Shown in pieces: positions 24,131 to 35,005 of a stretch of 64,000 nt of DNA. The stretch is from assembly GCA_037833965.1 (NCBI GenBank), contig AP031352.1:16038501-16102500 (forward strand), given 5' to 3'. The DNA comes from Marchantia polymorpha subsp. ruderalis. Its lineage: Eukaryota > Streptophyta > Marchantiopsida > Marchantiales > Marchantiaceae. The position numbers were made by a program, and so were the translations under genes. Numbering within the stretch: position 1 is the stretch's first letter; every line of letters begins with the position of its first letter. The notes below the pieces were generated by a model that was not told where the DNA came from, did no database searches, and saw only the letters and a program-made list of their open reading frames with translations.

Positions 24131-25090
24131 CCCGGTGCAACCAATATCATGTGATGATATTGGTTCCACCGGGGGATCGAATGACTATCATCATGCTGAT
24201 CAGGAACTGCGGACGGGTTCTAAGTACGTTTCTCGGGATTGACATGCACAAAGTTGGAAGCACGACCATCGCGATGCTCTCCGAAATGATTTTGCCCATC
24301 TTTTCCACCGTTGCTCTATGTGCAGGAAGCGGCACGCGGTCCTGTTCTACAGCGGCTAGAAGTCCCAGAAGGGGAAGCAATAAACCTGACAAACTCACTG
24401 TCCTAGCACAAACGTGAAGTTGGTTGTGGTTGGAATAAGTAACCGATGGAGATTTTCCGTTGGTTGTGGTTGGATTAAGTAACCGATGGAGATTTGCCGG
24501 GAGACAAATGAGTCCAAGGGAAGTGAGCGTTGAAGCATAAGCCCTTCCCTAGAATTATATGAGAGTTCAAGTGTTGGCCCAAATTGATTAATGAAATTAT
24601 CAACGCGTGTTCGAAGTGACGAGGATGATAGTGATTGTTTTGACAAGAGCAACCATTTCCTACCGTCTCAAGTCTGAGTATGATCTCATTGACAAGATAT
24701 AATTATTTCCTACTGTCTCAAGTAAGTTCGAGTGAGATGTCAATGACAAGACGTAACTCAAGCGAAGCCTCATATATATATTATATTATGTAAGGGAGAA
24801 ATGGATTTATCCTCTCATGAATAACTTAAAAACTAAAAAACGCACAAAAAGCCAAAAAAAAACTGGAGACTTTATTTTATGAAAACTGAAGATGCTTATT
24901 TCTGTTTCTTCAACAAAAATGAAGACTTAATTTTATGGTCTATCCGCAACAAGAGTTTGGATCAGGATTCCAAAGAAAAATATTAGTGGTAATTTATTTA
25001 AAGATCATTTCACTCCAGTTGAAAATGTTGTATGATTGTGCAATATCTTCAAAAGCCTTTGGCTACGCTTCACTTCAAACTCCATCAACT
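24131..25090. other. no convincing gene
   Basis: The part 24150-24410 is GC-balanced and open on both strands, including an 83-aa minus-strand frame with a hydrophobic N-terminus, but nothing is recognised. A 50-bp near-tandem repeat around GTTGGTTGTGGTTGGA lies at 24418-24500. The rest is AT-rich. Confidence 0.4.
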
Positions 25091-25094
25091 TTGA

Positions 25095-25340
25095 GATCAA
25101 ATAACAATATTCGAACCAGGAGATACCAGCAACTGAATGTACAGCTGATTTCGCTTTGGAAGTACAATCATCTACTTCATTTTCTTCTCAGTTCAAAACA
25201 TTTGAATGGAATCTTTGTTTTAGCAAGATAAGTAGTTCCAATGCAGCCATGTGTGTGATCAGTTCACCTGTGGCTCGCCATCGAGTACAAAAAGACATAT
25301 GTTTACGTCTGTTTGACAGTTACTAGTCTCAACGTAACTT
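25095..25340 (+). pseudogene. lipase relic E: upstream fragment only
   Basis: A diverged copy of the upstream region also seen at 13565-13800 (GGAGATACCAGCA, TACTTCATTTTCTTCTCAGT, GTTTGACAG..ACTAG). No exon follows. It is a remnant of another lipase-family duplication. Confidence 0.5.
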
Positions 25341-25344
25341 GATA

Positions 25345-25545
25345 TCAAAAAGTGACACTGTGATATTCTTCGTCTATCAGTTAAAACATTTTGAAATGTA
25401 GACTTTATTTAGAGCATATGTTAAAATTCAAAAGAATACCGGGTTCCACAGTAACAATGTAAATACTTCAAGGTTCGATTCGTTCCTCTTGACTTGCAAC
25501 ATCCACAGCTGTATGCAAACCTTAAATGCAAACCGAAGATAATGC
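25345..25545. repeat. inverted partner of 35800-36035
   Basis: Read in reverse it matches 35800-36035 (for example AAAAGTGACACTGTGATA against TATCACAGTGTCACTTTT, and GCAACATCCACAGCTGTATG against its complement). A dispersed repeat pair in opposite orientation; no coding content. Confidence 0.55.
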
Positions 25546-25779
25546 AGGATTGGCCAAATGGGTTGGCTGACACTCCTCACAACTGAGGAGTAGCACGTCC
25601 AAATCCGCTCATTTCATCAAATATCGTTAAGTATGAATAGCCAGCAACTTGCATTTAAGTCCACATGGTCTTCCCAGGTTACAGTCTTCGCGCAGCTTTA
25701 ACTTGTGACTCCTTTGCAAGGATCCAGACGACTCCAAACTTCAGTTCCAGAGAAATCTCATGTGCGGAATTTCAGGAGG

Positions 25780-26776
25780 TTGTAAACTCCAATTCCATGG
25801 TAGCGAGATTCAAAGCGAATTATATATTCAGATATTGTGATGCGCGTTGACAGGTTTGTGTTCGCATTTGCAAGGTGACCATCCGAGTCATAGCGGTAGA
25901 AACAGAAATGGGACATCGGTTTCGCAACAAATAACTCTTACGAAGGAAACACATTAACTTGCAACGGGCACTGCATGCAACTTTTCGTTATTGCAAGTAT
26001 ATTCCCGCTAGCTCAAGCTGGGAATTTTTAGCCGAGCAGAAGAATGTCATGGCAATGTCTCCAGTCAATTTGTCAATCAGTTTTTTAAGCATTGTCACGA
26101 CTCATCTATTGTGCAACGGCATTGCGAGAACGGTGAGAAACGTAAGTTGCGTATTTCGAATATGCGGTATTTATCCTTTGACTTGGATTTGTCTGCAGGA
26201 CAAGAAGTGCCTGCCAATGTATACTCTGGCTATATTCACAAAAGTACCTCATGCGATTTTGGATCCATGAAATACCAGCAGCTGAATTCACTCTGGAAGA
26301 ACAACCACCCATTTCAAGTTTTCATTTGTTCAAAATACATGAAATGTAATCTTTGTTTCAGAACGATTAGTAATTCCAATGCAGCCGTAATTTGAACCAA
26401 TTCATCTAAAACTCGCCATGGAGGATGAAGAGACATTTGTTTACGGCTAGTAACTGTCAAACCGCAACGTATACTTCTTGGGCCAGATCTGGACTCCATG
26501 AAAACGGTTCAAAGAGGATATCTGACTAATCTTCTTGAGGACAAATTTCAAATTCAGTTGATTTTGCGGTTGAGAAAAGGAGACGTTGGTCTGAAGCCTC
26601 GGGTGACAGCTATAAAGAGGCAAGGTGGTGATCATTCAGTATCTTTTCGAAGATACAGCATACATATGCAAGTTCTATCGTTGTCTATCAGATACATTTG
26701 CAAGTTCCATAGTTGTGTAAAGCTCAGTTTTATCAGCAAACCTTTATTGTAAATCAGTTGTGTGTCAAATTCAACA
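25780..26776 (+). promoter_or_regulatory. promoter of lipase copy C, cut off from its gene by TE2
   Basis: Closely related to the upstream regions of copies A and B, with an intact TATAAAG at 26611-26617. The family leader runs to about 26776, where TE2 begins; the leader resumes after TE2 at 31611 (TCAAGATCAGCAACATCC) just before the copy C ATG. Confidence 0.65.
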
Positions 26777-28101
26777 GTGTGTGTGGTAACACACTTTTTG
26801 TTTTTTTTTGCAGAATTTAAACAATTTTAGAAAACAAGTACTGAAGCAGAGTGTGTAGTTAGAAATGGTACGTTAAATAGAGTGGATTGAGGAGATCGTC
26901 ACGAGGTCACGAAGAATCGCGAAGTCGGATGTACCAGCGCCAAATGTCTTCGGCGCCTTCGGCAAAAGCTCCTTCTCTGAGGTGTCTCTACTCACGCGCT
27001 TCCAGCGTTTAAGGAAGCTACGCTTCCGGCGCAGACACCTCCGGAGGAGATTTTGCTAAAGACGTCAGAAGAACGGCACGGACCTCTGAAGGCTTCCGAC
27101 CATGAGTGCGCCTTCGGCGATGCGCCGCTAGCGCGGAAAGGGAAACCTTCATAACGATCAGAATACACGGTAGTTTCAGTTGGTTGAAGTTGCATTGGAG
27201 AGAGCTCGGGACGCTCGTCCTAACGAGCCCAAGAGCGTTGGAGATGGATTAGGGACGAAGAAGTTATGAGCATCGGAAAACTCGTAGCCGGACATGCGCC
27301 GTTCACGCTAGGGTTCACAGTCGGAAAGGACTCCCGTACGCCTTCGGCGATGCGCCTTCGGCGGAATCACGCGCTCATGGGAGTAAATCAACTCAGAGGC
27401 GGAAGCGCCTTTGGCGGCTGCGCAACGGAAGAAAAGCGCCGGCCGGATGTACGCCTCCGACGTGGCGCGGATAGGCGGATGCGCTGGCATGATTTGCGCC
27501 GGCGGATATGCGCCGTCAGCAATAGACGGGGCAGAACGGACAAAACAAGTGGTACGAATACGCGTCGGCGTAATTCGCGCCGACTTGATGTGCGCCTCCA
27601 GCGAGGCGCCGACGGAGAAGGAATACGCCAACATAGCCGACGCATACACTGCGGGGAACTCGAGTCCGGAAGACGGTGGCGGCGGGAGAATTCAACATTC
27701 GCGCATGCGAATGCGCGCAGTGCGGAGACGTGAATTCAAGCATGCGAGGGCGAACCGTTAGGCCGTAAAGCCGGCTGCGTAATTGTAACCAGTAAGAACG
27801 TTGGACGATCTTGAATTCGGAGAAGAAAAGACTGCTCTCCAGTCTCATTCTCTCATTCTTGATTTTGCGATTTCCAGCTTCCAAGATTACGCGCAAGGGC
27901 GGAGAGACCTGCAGTGAGAGGAGAGAGTGCGGAGACGAGTTGCGCAAGGATCTTGACAGACCTTGCAGAGAACTTGCGAGTAGCGAACTTGAGCGCGCAA
28001 GAAGAGAGAGTGATTGCAGTCAGTGCTGGAGCGGCCGACGCGCAGCGGCGATTGTGAGAGAGCGAGCGGAAGGGAGAACGTCTGTGTGTGCAGGAAACGC
28101 A

Positions 28102-30642
28102 ATGTCGAAGGTCCCCCAGCTGCGAGTGTCTCCACTCAGAGTGCCGCAGATCGGTCTGCGCGCATTCCAAGATGTGCTAACAGGGCTGAAGCTCGATTTC
28201 CTCCTGTGGGGATGGAACTGGACATGTCCGGAGATGGTGCGCGAATATCTGCAGGAGAGACACAAGCCCTCGCGCGGATTCCGCCCACATCCAGAGAGGT
28301 GGGACATTTGTGACTGGGCGCAGGTGTTGGGCAGGTGTGCCGGCGAGGAAGGGTATCTCCTCTTCGAGGCCGATAGCGTGAAGGTGTCCAAGGAGGAAGA
28401 AATCTCCTACAATGAGCTTTTCAAAGTTGCCAGGCATCCCAAGAACGGTTTCCGGACACGGGATTACAAAGATCGATTGCGGAGAAATGTCGCGACTGCA
28501 TTGTTGTAGATATTGCAGCCGACCAAGACCGCTTACATGCATGGTTGGCAAGTAGGATTTGTGGAGCTAGTGTTGTCAGGAGCTCCAGTTCATTGGGCAC
28601 GGCTCCTGTGGAAGGTGACGCGCCAACATGCGCAAGAAGAGAGAGGAGGAACCCTCAATCATCTTTCACCTTACCTGATTGTGTTTTATCGGGCGATGGG
28701 ATGTTTGACAAATTCGGAGCGGACACGGTTCCCGCTGCTGACCCGGAGCTATCTAGGAAGATACTCGCGGGAGGCCGAAGTAGACACGGATCCGGACGAG
28801 GCACCTTCCAGTCCACCTCCGGCTCCGCCTCCAGCAAGAGCAGCAGAAGAACGTCGAAGTGAGCGCGCTCCGCGAAAGCGGAAATGGGATGAGAGACCTG
28901 AGGACAGGCAGCCGGAAATGCCAGCTGCGCCGACTCGTAGTCGGCCAACCAACGAGCCTCACAGCCGACCGAAACAGAGGGCACGCAAAGTGCCAACTAG
29001 TACTGAGGAGACCAGGCATACTCCGGTCCGGCGGAGTATCTTGCCCACGCAGGAGGAGATAATCGCGCAGATTCTGGGGAAGTCGGCAAATACCTCTGCG
29101 CAGAAGGCACCAATGCCTTCGGAAGAAGACAGACGGACTGACAGTCGGCCGACTACGAGTCGGGCGACTGAAGGTCGACAAACGGAAGGAAGGCCGACTG
29201 AGCGGCGCGTTGAACCAGACAGCAGGCCGGAAGCAGAAGGGAGTTTGGCTGACGAGCCAACAACCCTCAGAGGGTCGTCTTCGGCGGAAGGCACTTCTGG
29301 GAAAACGCCGCCAGCAAGCAGGCCAAGTGGAGTGAAGACGCGCAGGGTAGATCCGACTGCCAGTCGGACACCTGCTAGTCGGCCGACTGCGAGTCGGTCA
29401 ACAAAGAGTCGGCCAGATTTGCCGACTGCGAGACGGACAGGACCGACGACCATTGTGCGGACGCCTTCGGCGGACGCACCTCCAGCGAAGACACCTTCCG
29501 CGCAGATCGCGCCGGAAGGGCAGGCAGCAGAAGCGGGCGGGGCAAAGGTGACAAAAGTCATTGCGGCGTCGACCCCTTCGGAAACCGAAGATCGAGCCGG
29601 AAAAGGGGCTCAAGAAGTGGGATCCCCCACTGCCTTGGATATTTTAGCAGGGAGTGGAGCGGCAGTCGCGGCGGAAGCTGCTGCGCGCCACAGTTCCAGG
29701 GAGTCGCCAAGGGATTCGGTGGCGACTGAAATCCTCGAAACGGAGGATGAGACGAGTTCGGAAGAGCAGGAAGCGGACTCTGTGCAGAAAACGCCAACAG
29801 GGGTGTTGTGCGAGCAGATAGTTCTACTCCTGCGATATCTGGATCGCAAGACATCCAAGTACTCGGGTACCGGAAAACCGCAGTCTTACGTGGAGACTGT
29901 CAAACGCAGGACGAGGAGCAAGGTGGCCACTTGGGCCTCTAGGTGCCAAACATTGCAGGATAAGAACACTACCCTCCGACAGCACCTGGCGGTCACGCAG
30001 AAGCTATACCAAACCCTGCAACAACAGAGGGAGGATGCGGCGACGAAAAACCAGGCGGATGCCGAGCTAATGCGGGCAAAGATCGAGTCGGAATTGCAGG
30101 AAGAGCGGAGACAAAACCGCATCTTAGCAGAAGAGCTTGCGCGCCAGAAGCGCGCCTTAGAAGAAAGCCAAAGTACACGCAAGGAGGATGAGGAATTGTT
30201 GCGCAACTTGCAATCCGAGTGCGCGGATTTGAGGGCACAGCGCGCAGATGTGGAAGGTAGCTGCCGGACGCGAGAAGAGTTGGCGACGCGGGTGACTCAC
30301 TATCTAAAAAGATACGCCCATTGGGAGGTGGCAGCTCAAGAGAAGATCACACTCAGGGAGTTTGAGCTTCGGGTGGCGGCATTGACGGAGGGTGACAGTC
30401 GGAGTCGGCGGCGAGTAGCAAGGAAATTAGAAGCCTTCTTGTCGGGCGCGCGCGACACTATGGCGCACTTGGAGTTGGAAGTGACTGCAGCCCTCCGGCG
30501 TCTGGGGTTGCGCAGCCGGTCGGAAGATTGGCAAGGTAGAGATAGAGAGCGAGGCAGTCCGGCGCGCAGGAGGCGCAGCACCGGATCTGCAGAGTGCAGT
30601 AGCGTAGTTTGGTTTCGTGCAGGTGTTGCGAGTAGTAGATAG
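28102..30642 (+). CDS. element-encoded coiled-coil protein with one in-frame stop
   Basis: From ATG 28102 one frame runs 847 codons with a single TAG at 28507-28509 (codon 136). The first ~220 codons, spanning the TAG, look like one globular domain rich in Trp (LLWGWNWTCPEMVREYL, ICDWAQVLGR, MHGWQVGFVELVLSG, LSPYLIVFYRAMGCLT). This loosely resembles the domains found beside gag in large plant LTR elements (such as the family called Transposase_32), but that link is from memory. A Ser/Arg/Pro-rich, low-complexity middle with many PTxSR motifs follows, then a long heptad-rich coiled coil (about residues 560-740). No zinc knuckle is seen. Translation could also start upstream at 27811. The TAG may be a mutation or a readthrough site. 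Confidence 0.6.
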
Positions 30643-30674
30643 GATAGCGTAGTGTTAGTTAGGACCTTAGAGGG

Positions 30675-30681
30675 TATAAAG
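30675..30681 (+). promoter_or_regulatory. TATA box in TE2
   Basis: TATAAAG sits just before a block (AGATCA.GGCGT.TTGCCTTGGG) that is conserved in TE1 on the minus strand, where the matching box reads TATAAAA. Conservation of box and downstream block in both elements supports a real start of transcription. Confidence 0.55.
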
Positions 30682-31668
30682 TAGATCAAGGCGTTTTGCC
30701 TTGGGACTCTTCCAGTTGCGGAAGTGCAGATCAGGAACTCACTTTCTTGGCGTGTTTGTGTATTTTGGTCCTGTCACCACGTAGAGAAGCTGCAGCATAG
30801 CGAAATTACCGTATGTTGTAGTTGAAGGCCTTCGGCTGAATGTTCAGAGCTAGCACCCGGTTAGAGACTTGAGTAGTGCGGATCTGCACCTGCGGGTGAT
30901 TTCTGATGCTCAGAGCCGGCTGCGAGTTAGAGACTTGAACAGTTCCCCCTTACTCCTTCGAGTGACATATCCTGATTGTACTCCTACGGGAAGTTTCCCC
31001 TGAATGCCAAAGTGAAGTTTTTTTACTTCGTGTAAGCCTTGGTTTGCAATTCAGGTTGTGTGTGTGTGTTACTGGATTGTGTCTCAGTTAAGTTCTCGGT
31101 CGGGCCTGTACCCCCTGCGTTTGGTGTGAGTCAAGGGTGACGTCCACGGCGTATGAAGGGGCTTCGTTCCGAAGTGGGAAGTCCAGTCCGGGTTCCCTAC
31201 GCTAGTTCCTGGCGGAAGGGCAGTAAAAGCCGGAGTGGGAGTCACTACCTGCAGAGTCTCTGAGTGAACTTGTGAAACATTTTCCCCCTGAAATCCGAAG
31301 CGGAGGTCCTGACCGACCTCCGAGTTGTGCTTTTGCTAGTTTCAGGTGTATGTGTGTGTGTGTGTGTTGAGTGACTACGCTGTACTGTGCATCCTCCGAG
31401 CATCCTCCGAGTCGAGTATCCTCCTCCGAGTCGAGCCTCCGAGTCGAGCACTGCAGTATTTCTGGGAGTGACAGTCGCCTGAGAATTCAAACTCTACAAA
31501 AGTCTGTTAAACGTGACACTTTTTACTCTGTGTGTTGCTTCTGTCCCTGTGGGTTCGATCTTTTTACCACCATACTGCAGTTTTAGCCTTTGGTGGGTTA
31601 TTACAGTGTGTCAAGATCAGCAACATCCAGTGTATCAAAGTTAGTGTGTCCTCAGCAAACTGAGGACA

Positions 31669-33430
31669 ATGGGGTCGAGAATTGGGCCCTTATCATCATG
31701 GCTGTCACTAGCTACTTTAATTGCTACTCTGATTGTTGTCAGCTAGGGCATCGAAACCACGGCCAGCTCCTGAGGCTGTACCCCCGCACACAAGTCCTAG
31801 CAGCAGGTGAGAAAGTCCAACATCTCCAATTACTCGTACTTCTCGCATCCAGGTGAAGGCACACATAGAATACCATCTGGTTATCGGGTCATAACTCGGG
31901 GCAGCCTCGACAACTCTGTGTGAGAATGGCTGGTTTCTTGAATCCAGGGAAGGGTCTCTTGTGTTTGTGCCAACGTTGGAGCTTCACTTGTAGCCATTCT
32001 CACACAAAGTTGTCAAGGCAGCCCGAGGTATAACCCGATAATCAGATGTTCCTCTATGTGTCCCTTCACCTGGATGCGAGAAGTAAGAAGGACAAGGTGG
32101 GAATGGCTGGAGTCGAAGCTCCAACGTTGGCACAAACACAAGGGGCCCTTCACTGGGTTCAAGAAACCACGGCCAGCTCCTGAGGCTGTAGCCCTGTACA
32201 CAAGTCCTAGCAGCAGGTCAGAAAGTCCACTATCTCCTAACTCCTAGTCCTTCGTCTTTCTCGCCTCCAGGCGAACGCTCACATAGAGGATCAACTCCGC
32301 CATCGTCTTCCTACTCTCCACCTTCCTACTCTCCACCTGGTGGATATGGAGGTCCGAGTCTTTCTGCCTCATCGTCACCTTCAAGTGAAGACACATACGG
32401 AGGAGCATATTCGCCATCGTCGTCCTACTCTTCACCTGGTGGATACGGAGCTCCTACTCCTTATGCGTTCTCCCGAGAGACGCAAGCACATATGGAGTAT
32501 CGAACTCAGCTCCATCCTCCTACTTTCCCACGGCAGCCGCTGGTTTTGGAGGACCCAGTCCCGCCGGTTCTATGAACTCACCACCAAGTGCCGGTGGAGG
32601 ATGTCCATCTCCCACGTCCTTCTACAGTCGTCCTGCCGCTGGCGGATATGGAGCCCCGAGTCCTGCTGGAACGGAGCCATACGGAGGAGGATCCATGCCG
32701 CCACCTTCCTACTCTCCTCCCACAACTTCAGATTCGAACTCGCCACCAGGTGCGGGGAATTACGGAGAGGGATCCAGAGTGCATTACGTCGGCGTCTCTC
32801 TGGTGCGTGAATGTCACCTTGACGTGATTTTCTCCTCCCTTCAGGTAAGATCCACATTCGGGCTTGGAACTCAAGCTTATTTGCCGTGACTGGTTGGATG
32901 CTTGGATGGATGTATGCAGAGCGCTGCAATCGGGGCAGCCGCAGCCACGAACGCGGGCGTCGCCAGTCTCATTAAAACTCTGCCTCTGATAGCTCCCACC
33001 TTCTATCAGGGGAAGACTACTTCAGAGTTCCTGCAAGCCTGGGATCCTATTCTATTTCCCTCGGTGAGGCTTCCGACTGCCTTCTCCATTTTTGCTTCAT
33101 TATGTCAGACTTCATAGTCGCGACTTCGGATTGCAATCGAGAATCGACGATGACAGCCGCTGTATTGTCATTACAGGCCTTAGGCACGAGCGACGAATGG
33201 CACGACCGCAGGCTCGGTGCGTTCAACTTTCCGAGGTGAGTATGGCATCAGCAGCATGCTTGACTTGACGTGAAATCGAGTATCCACATCAGCGGCCATA
33301 AAATGAATTTGGTGAAGTTGTGAAAGATCGGGAGCTAATACTGATCCTTGGTGTCCCAGGGAGTTTCATCTAGATGCCATTCCATTGACCGGCCCGGCTT
33401 CTCGTCTGCGTTCGCCATCTCGGGTGACGG
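31669..33430 (+). pseudogene. lipase copy C pseudogene
   Basis: The ATG at 31669 opens the family signal peptide ([18 protein letters not shown]), but TAG at 31744-31746 ends it after 25 codons, at a deletion that fuses exon 1 to exon 2. Exon 2 is scrambled by an inversion (31837-32085) and frameshifts. A deletion fuses the end of the Ser/Pro region directly to the end of exon 3 (GAGGGATCCAGAGTG near 32768). Exons 4 (from about 32920), 5 (from about 33178) and 6 (33358-33424) survive; exons 7 and 8 are deleted. TE2 separates the gene from its promoter. It cannot make a lipase. Confidence 0.85.
31837..32085. repeat. inverted repeat (hairpin) inside pseudogene C
   Basis: Left arm about 31837-31934 and right arm about 31993-32085 are near-perfect reverse complements (TTCTCGCATCCAGGTGAAG against CTTCACCTGGATGCGAGAA; GGTTATCGGGT against ACCCGATAATC), with a loop of about 58 bp. 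The arms and loop derive from the start of lipase exon 2. A transcript would fold into a stem of about 90 bp. Confidence 0.75.
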
Positions 33431-34260
33431 ACCATCCCTTCTTCGTTTGGTGTTTACAATTGATTTAGAAAAATGGGCTCGTGGGATGTTTCGGTTTATC
33501 GATATCCTTCTGTCGATCGATTCGTTTGTGGAATCGGATTGGAAGGAAGGAAGGCAGGCAGGGCTAGATCGAGATATCACATGGATTTGATACTTTTGGA
33601 GCGAAGCATGGACTGACTTCTTCAAGACCAATACGGATCTAAGACTAATACGGATATCAAGAACCCTACTACTGATGATGAAACTTTTCAATCGATAGTC
33701 CCATTAGTAGTAGTTAGTAAGAATAGAAATATCAATCAGCCGCTGTTGTTGGAGAGGTTTATACCTTCAATCGTACGATTAGTCCCAGTAGTATAAAAAG
33801 GTATAGATATCTCAACAGCTGTTGACCATATGATATTCATGCGGAGATAGCTACAATTTACTCAGTACTTTACGTAGAATCAACTCTTACGTGTTATGTA
33901 CCATTTCACCTTGGAGGGTCTATCCATTCAGAACCTGTGAAAAAATTCGCTTGAAGAGATAGAGCATTGATGAAGTTCAAACTTAACTTGAGGTAACTCC
34001 GACATGAACAGACCTTGAAATACAGTATGATGTAATTTTCTGAATAAGCAGAGATTTAATGAAACTAAAACTAAGTTGGTTAGAACACCGTGGTGAAAGA
34101 GACCTTGAAATCTCGGATTGAATTACGGAATTAACCACTCAACCTAACCTTTAAAAAGCACCATATCTCAGAGGTTCCCTCCATCCATTCGCAATTTTGT
34201 AGAAGTCAAGTTTTTTGTGGTCTTCATTTCTATGGTTAACTAGTTACATTCTGTAGTCGC
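33431..34260 (+). other. 3' flank of lipase copy C
   Basis: Matches the 3' flanks of copies A and B (landmarks GGTTTATACCTTCAATCGTACGA, GCGGAGATAGCTACAATTT). It contains the minisatellite units and the empty TE1 site near 34055-34085. Confidence 0.6.
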
Positions 34261-34494
34261 CAGAGTCGATAATGAAAATATTGTCAAGCATCTTCGCTGT
34301 GTTGGAAAGGAGTTAGATTCATCTTCTCGCCCCAAGGTCAGCGGGTCAATACTCCTAGAAGATATACAGAAGCTTAGCAACACAAGAACAGTTTCTGTGC
34401 AGTTTCATTATTGCGACATGGCAGCCGAATTGTCGAAATTCTCACAAAGTATGTTGGTGAGAAGCAACTATTTCCTGCCGAAGATGGAGTTATG

Positions 34495-35005
34495 TTTCAA
34501 AGTCTCTAGCAGAAGAGTATTCAAAGTGCATATGGTGAACTCACTTCATCCCACATCAAAAGCTATATGCAAACACATGACCCAGATTTCTTACATATCC
34601 GTGAAGATCCTTGTGAAAGGTTGGAGATAGCATGATGATTTGACAATCAGCTTGAGAGGAAGTATGTAATAGAAATTGAATTCTATGGGAGCGCAAACTC
34701 ATGTATATATATAACAATATCTTCCGTCCTTACAGAGTAAAAAATTATGTTGACTCCGCTGGACAAATATAAGAACTTTTTATCACAATTAACTGTACAA
34801 ACTTCAAAATTGAATAAATGATGACCTCCGTAATTCAATCCGACATTCTGAAGGCAAATTTTTTTACAAAATGTGGTTTGCTTGGTAAATAATGCATATC
34901 TACAGTTACCTGATGTTCACATATATGCAGAAACGTAATGCACCAAATTGCTTAAACCGAATTCTTCTGAAAGGTCGGATTCGGTACGATATTTGATTTC
35001 GAGTT
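34495..35005. repeat. dispersed repeat, copy 2
   Basis: Partner of 23610-24130; see shared tracts there. It extends further left than copy 1, because the rDNA fragment replaced that end in copy 1. Confidence 0.65.

Larger units (their letters stand above)
26777..31610 (+). mobile_element. TE2: very large solo-LTR-like element carrying a gene
   Basis: Body 26782-31605 (4824 bp), starting TGTGGTAACACAC and ending GTGGGTTATTACA, flanked by GTGTG on both sides (26777-26781 and 31606-31610). Termini and the last kilobase match TE1 in opposite orientation. A TATA box (30675-30681) lies after the gene and about 930 bp before the end, which is where U3/R borders are expected in a long LTR. No second LTR copy, primer-binding site, protease, reverse transcriptase or integrase is visible. 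I read it as a solo LTR with an internal ORF; a non-autonomous element with short inverted ends is the alternative. Confidence 0.65.

Noticed and set aside
27266..27947. Overlapping frames in the GC-rich left part of TE2
   Set aside because: Several frames on both strands are open through biased composition; none continues the gene frame except from 27811, and no motif is present.
26782..31605. A cut-and-paste DNA transposon as the identity of TE2
   Set aside because: Ends are TG..CA with only short imperfect inversion, the duplication is 5 bp, and no transposase motif is seen; LTR identity fits better, though it is not proven.
20230..31605. TE1 and TE2 as the two long inverted ends of one 11-kb element
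   Set aside because: Each has its own target duplication (AGATT and GTGTG), and an empty site for TE1 exists; they are separate insertions in opposite orientation.
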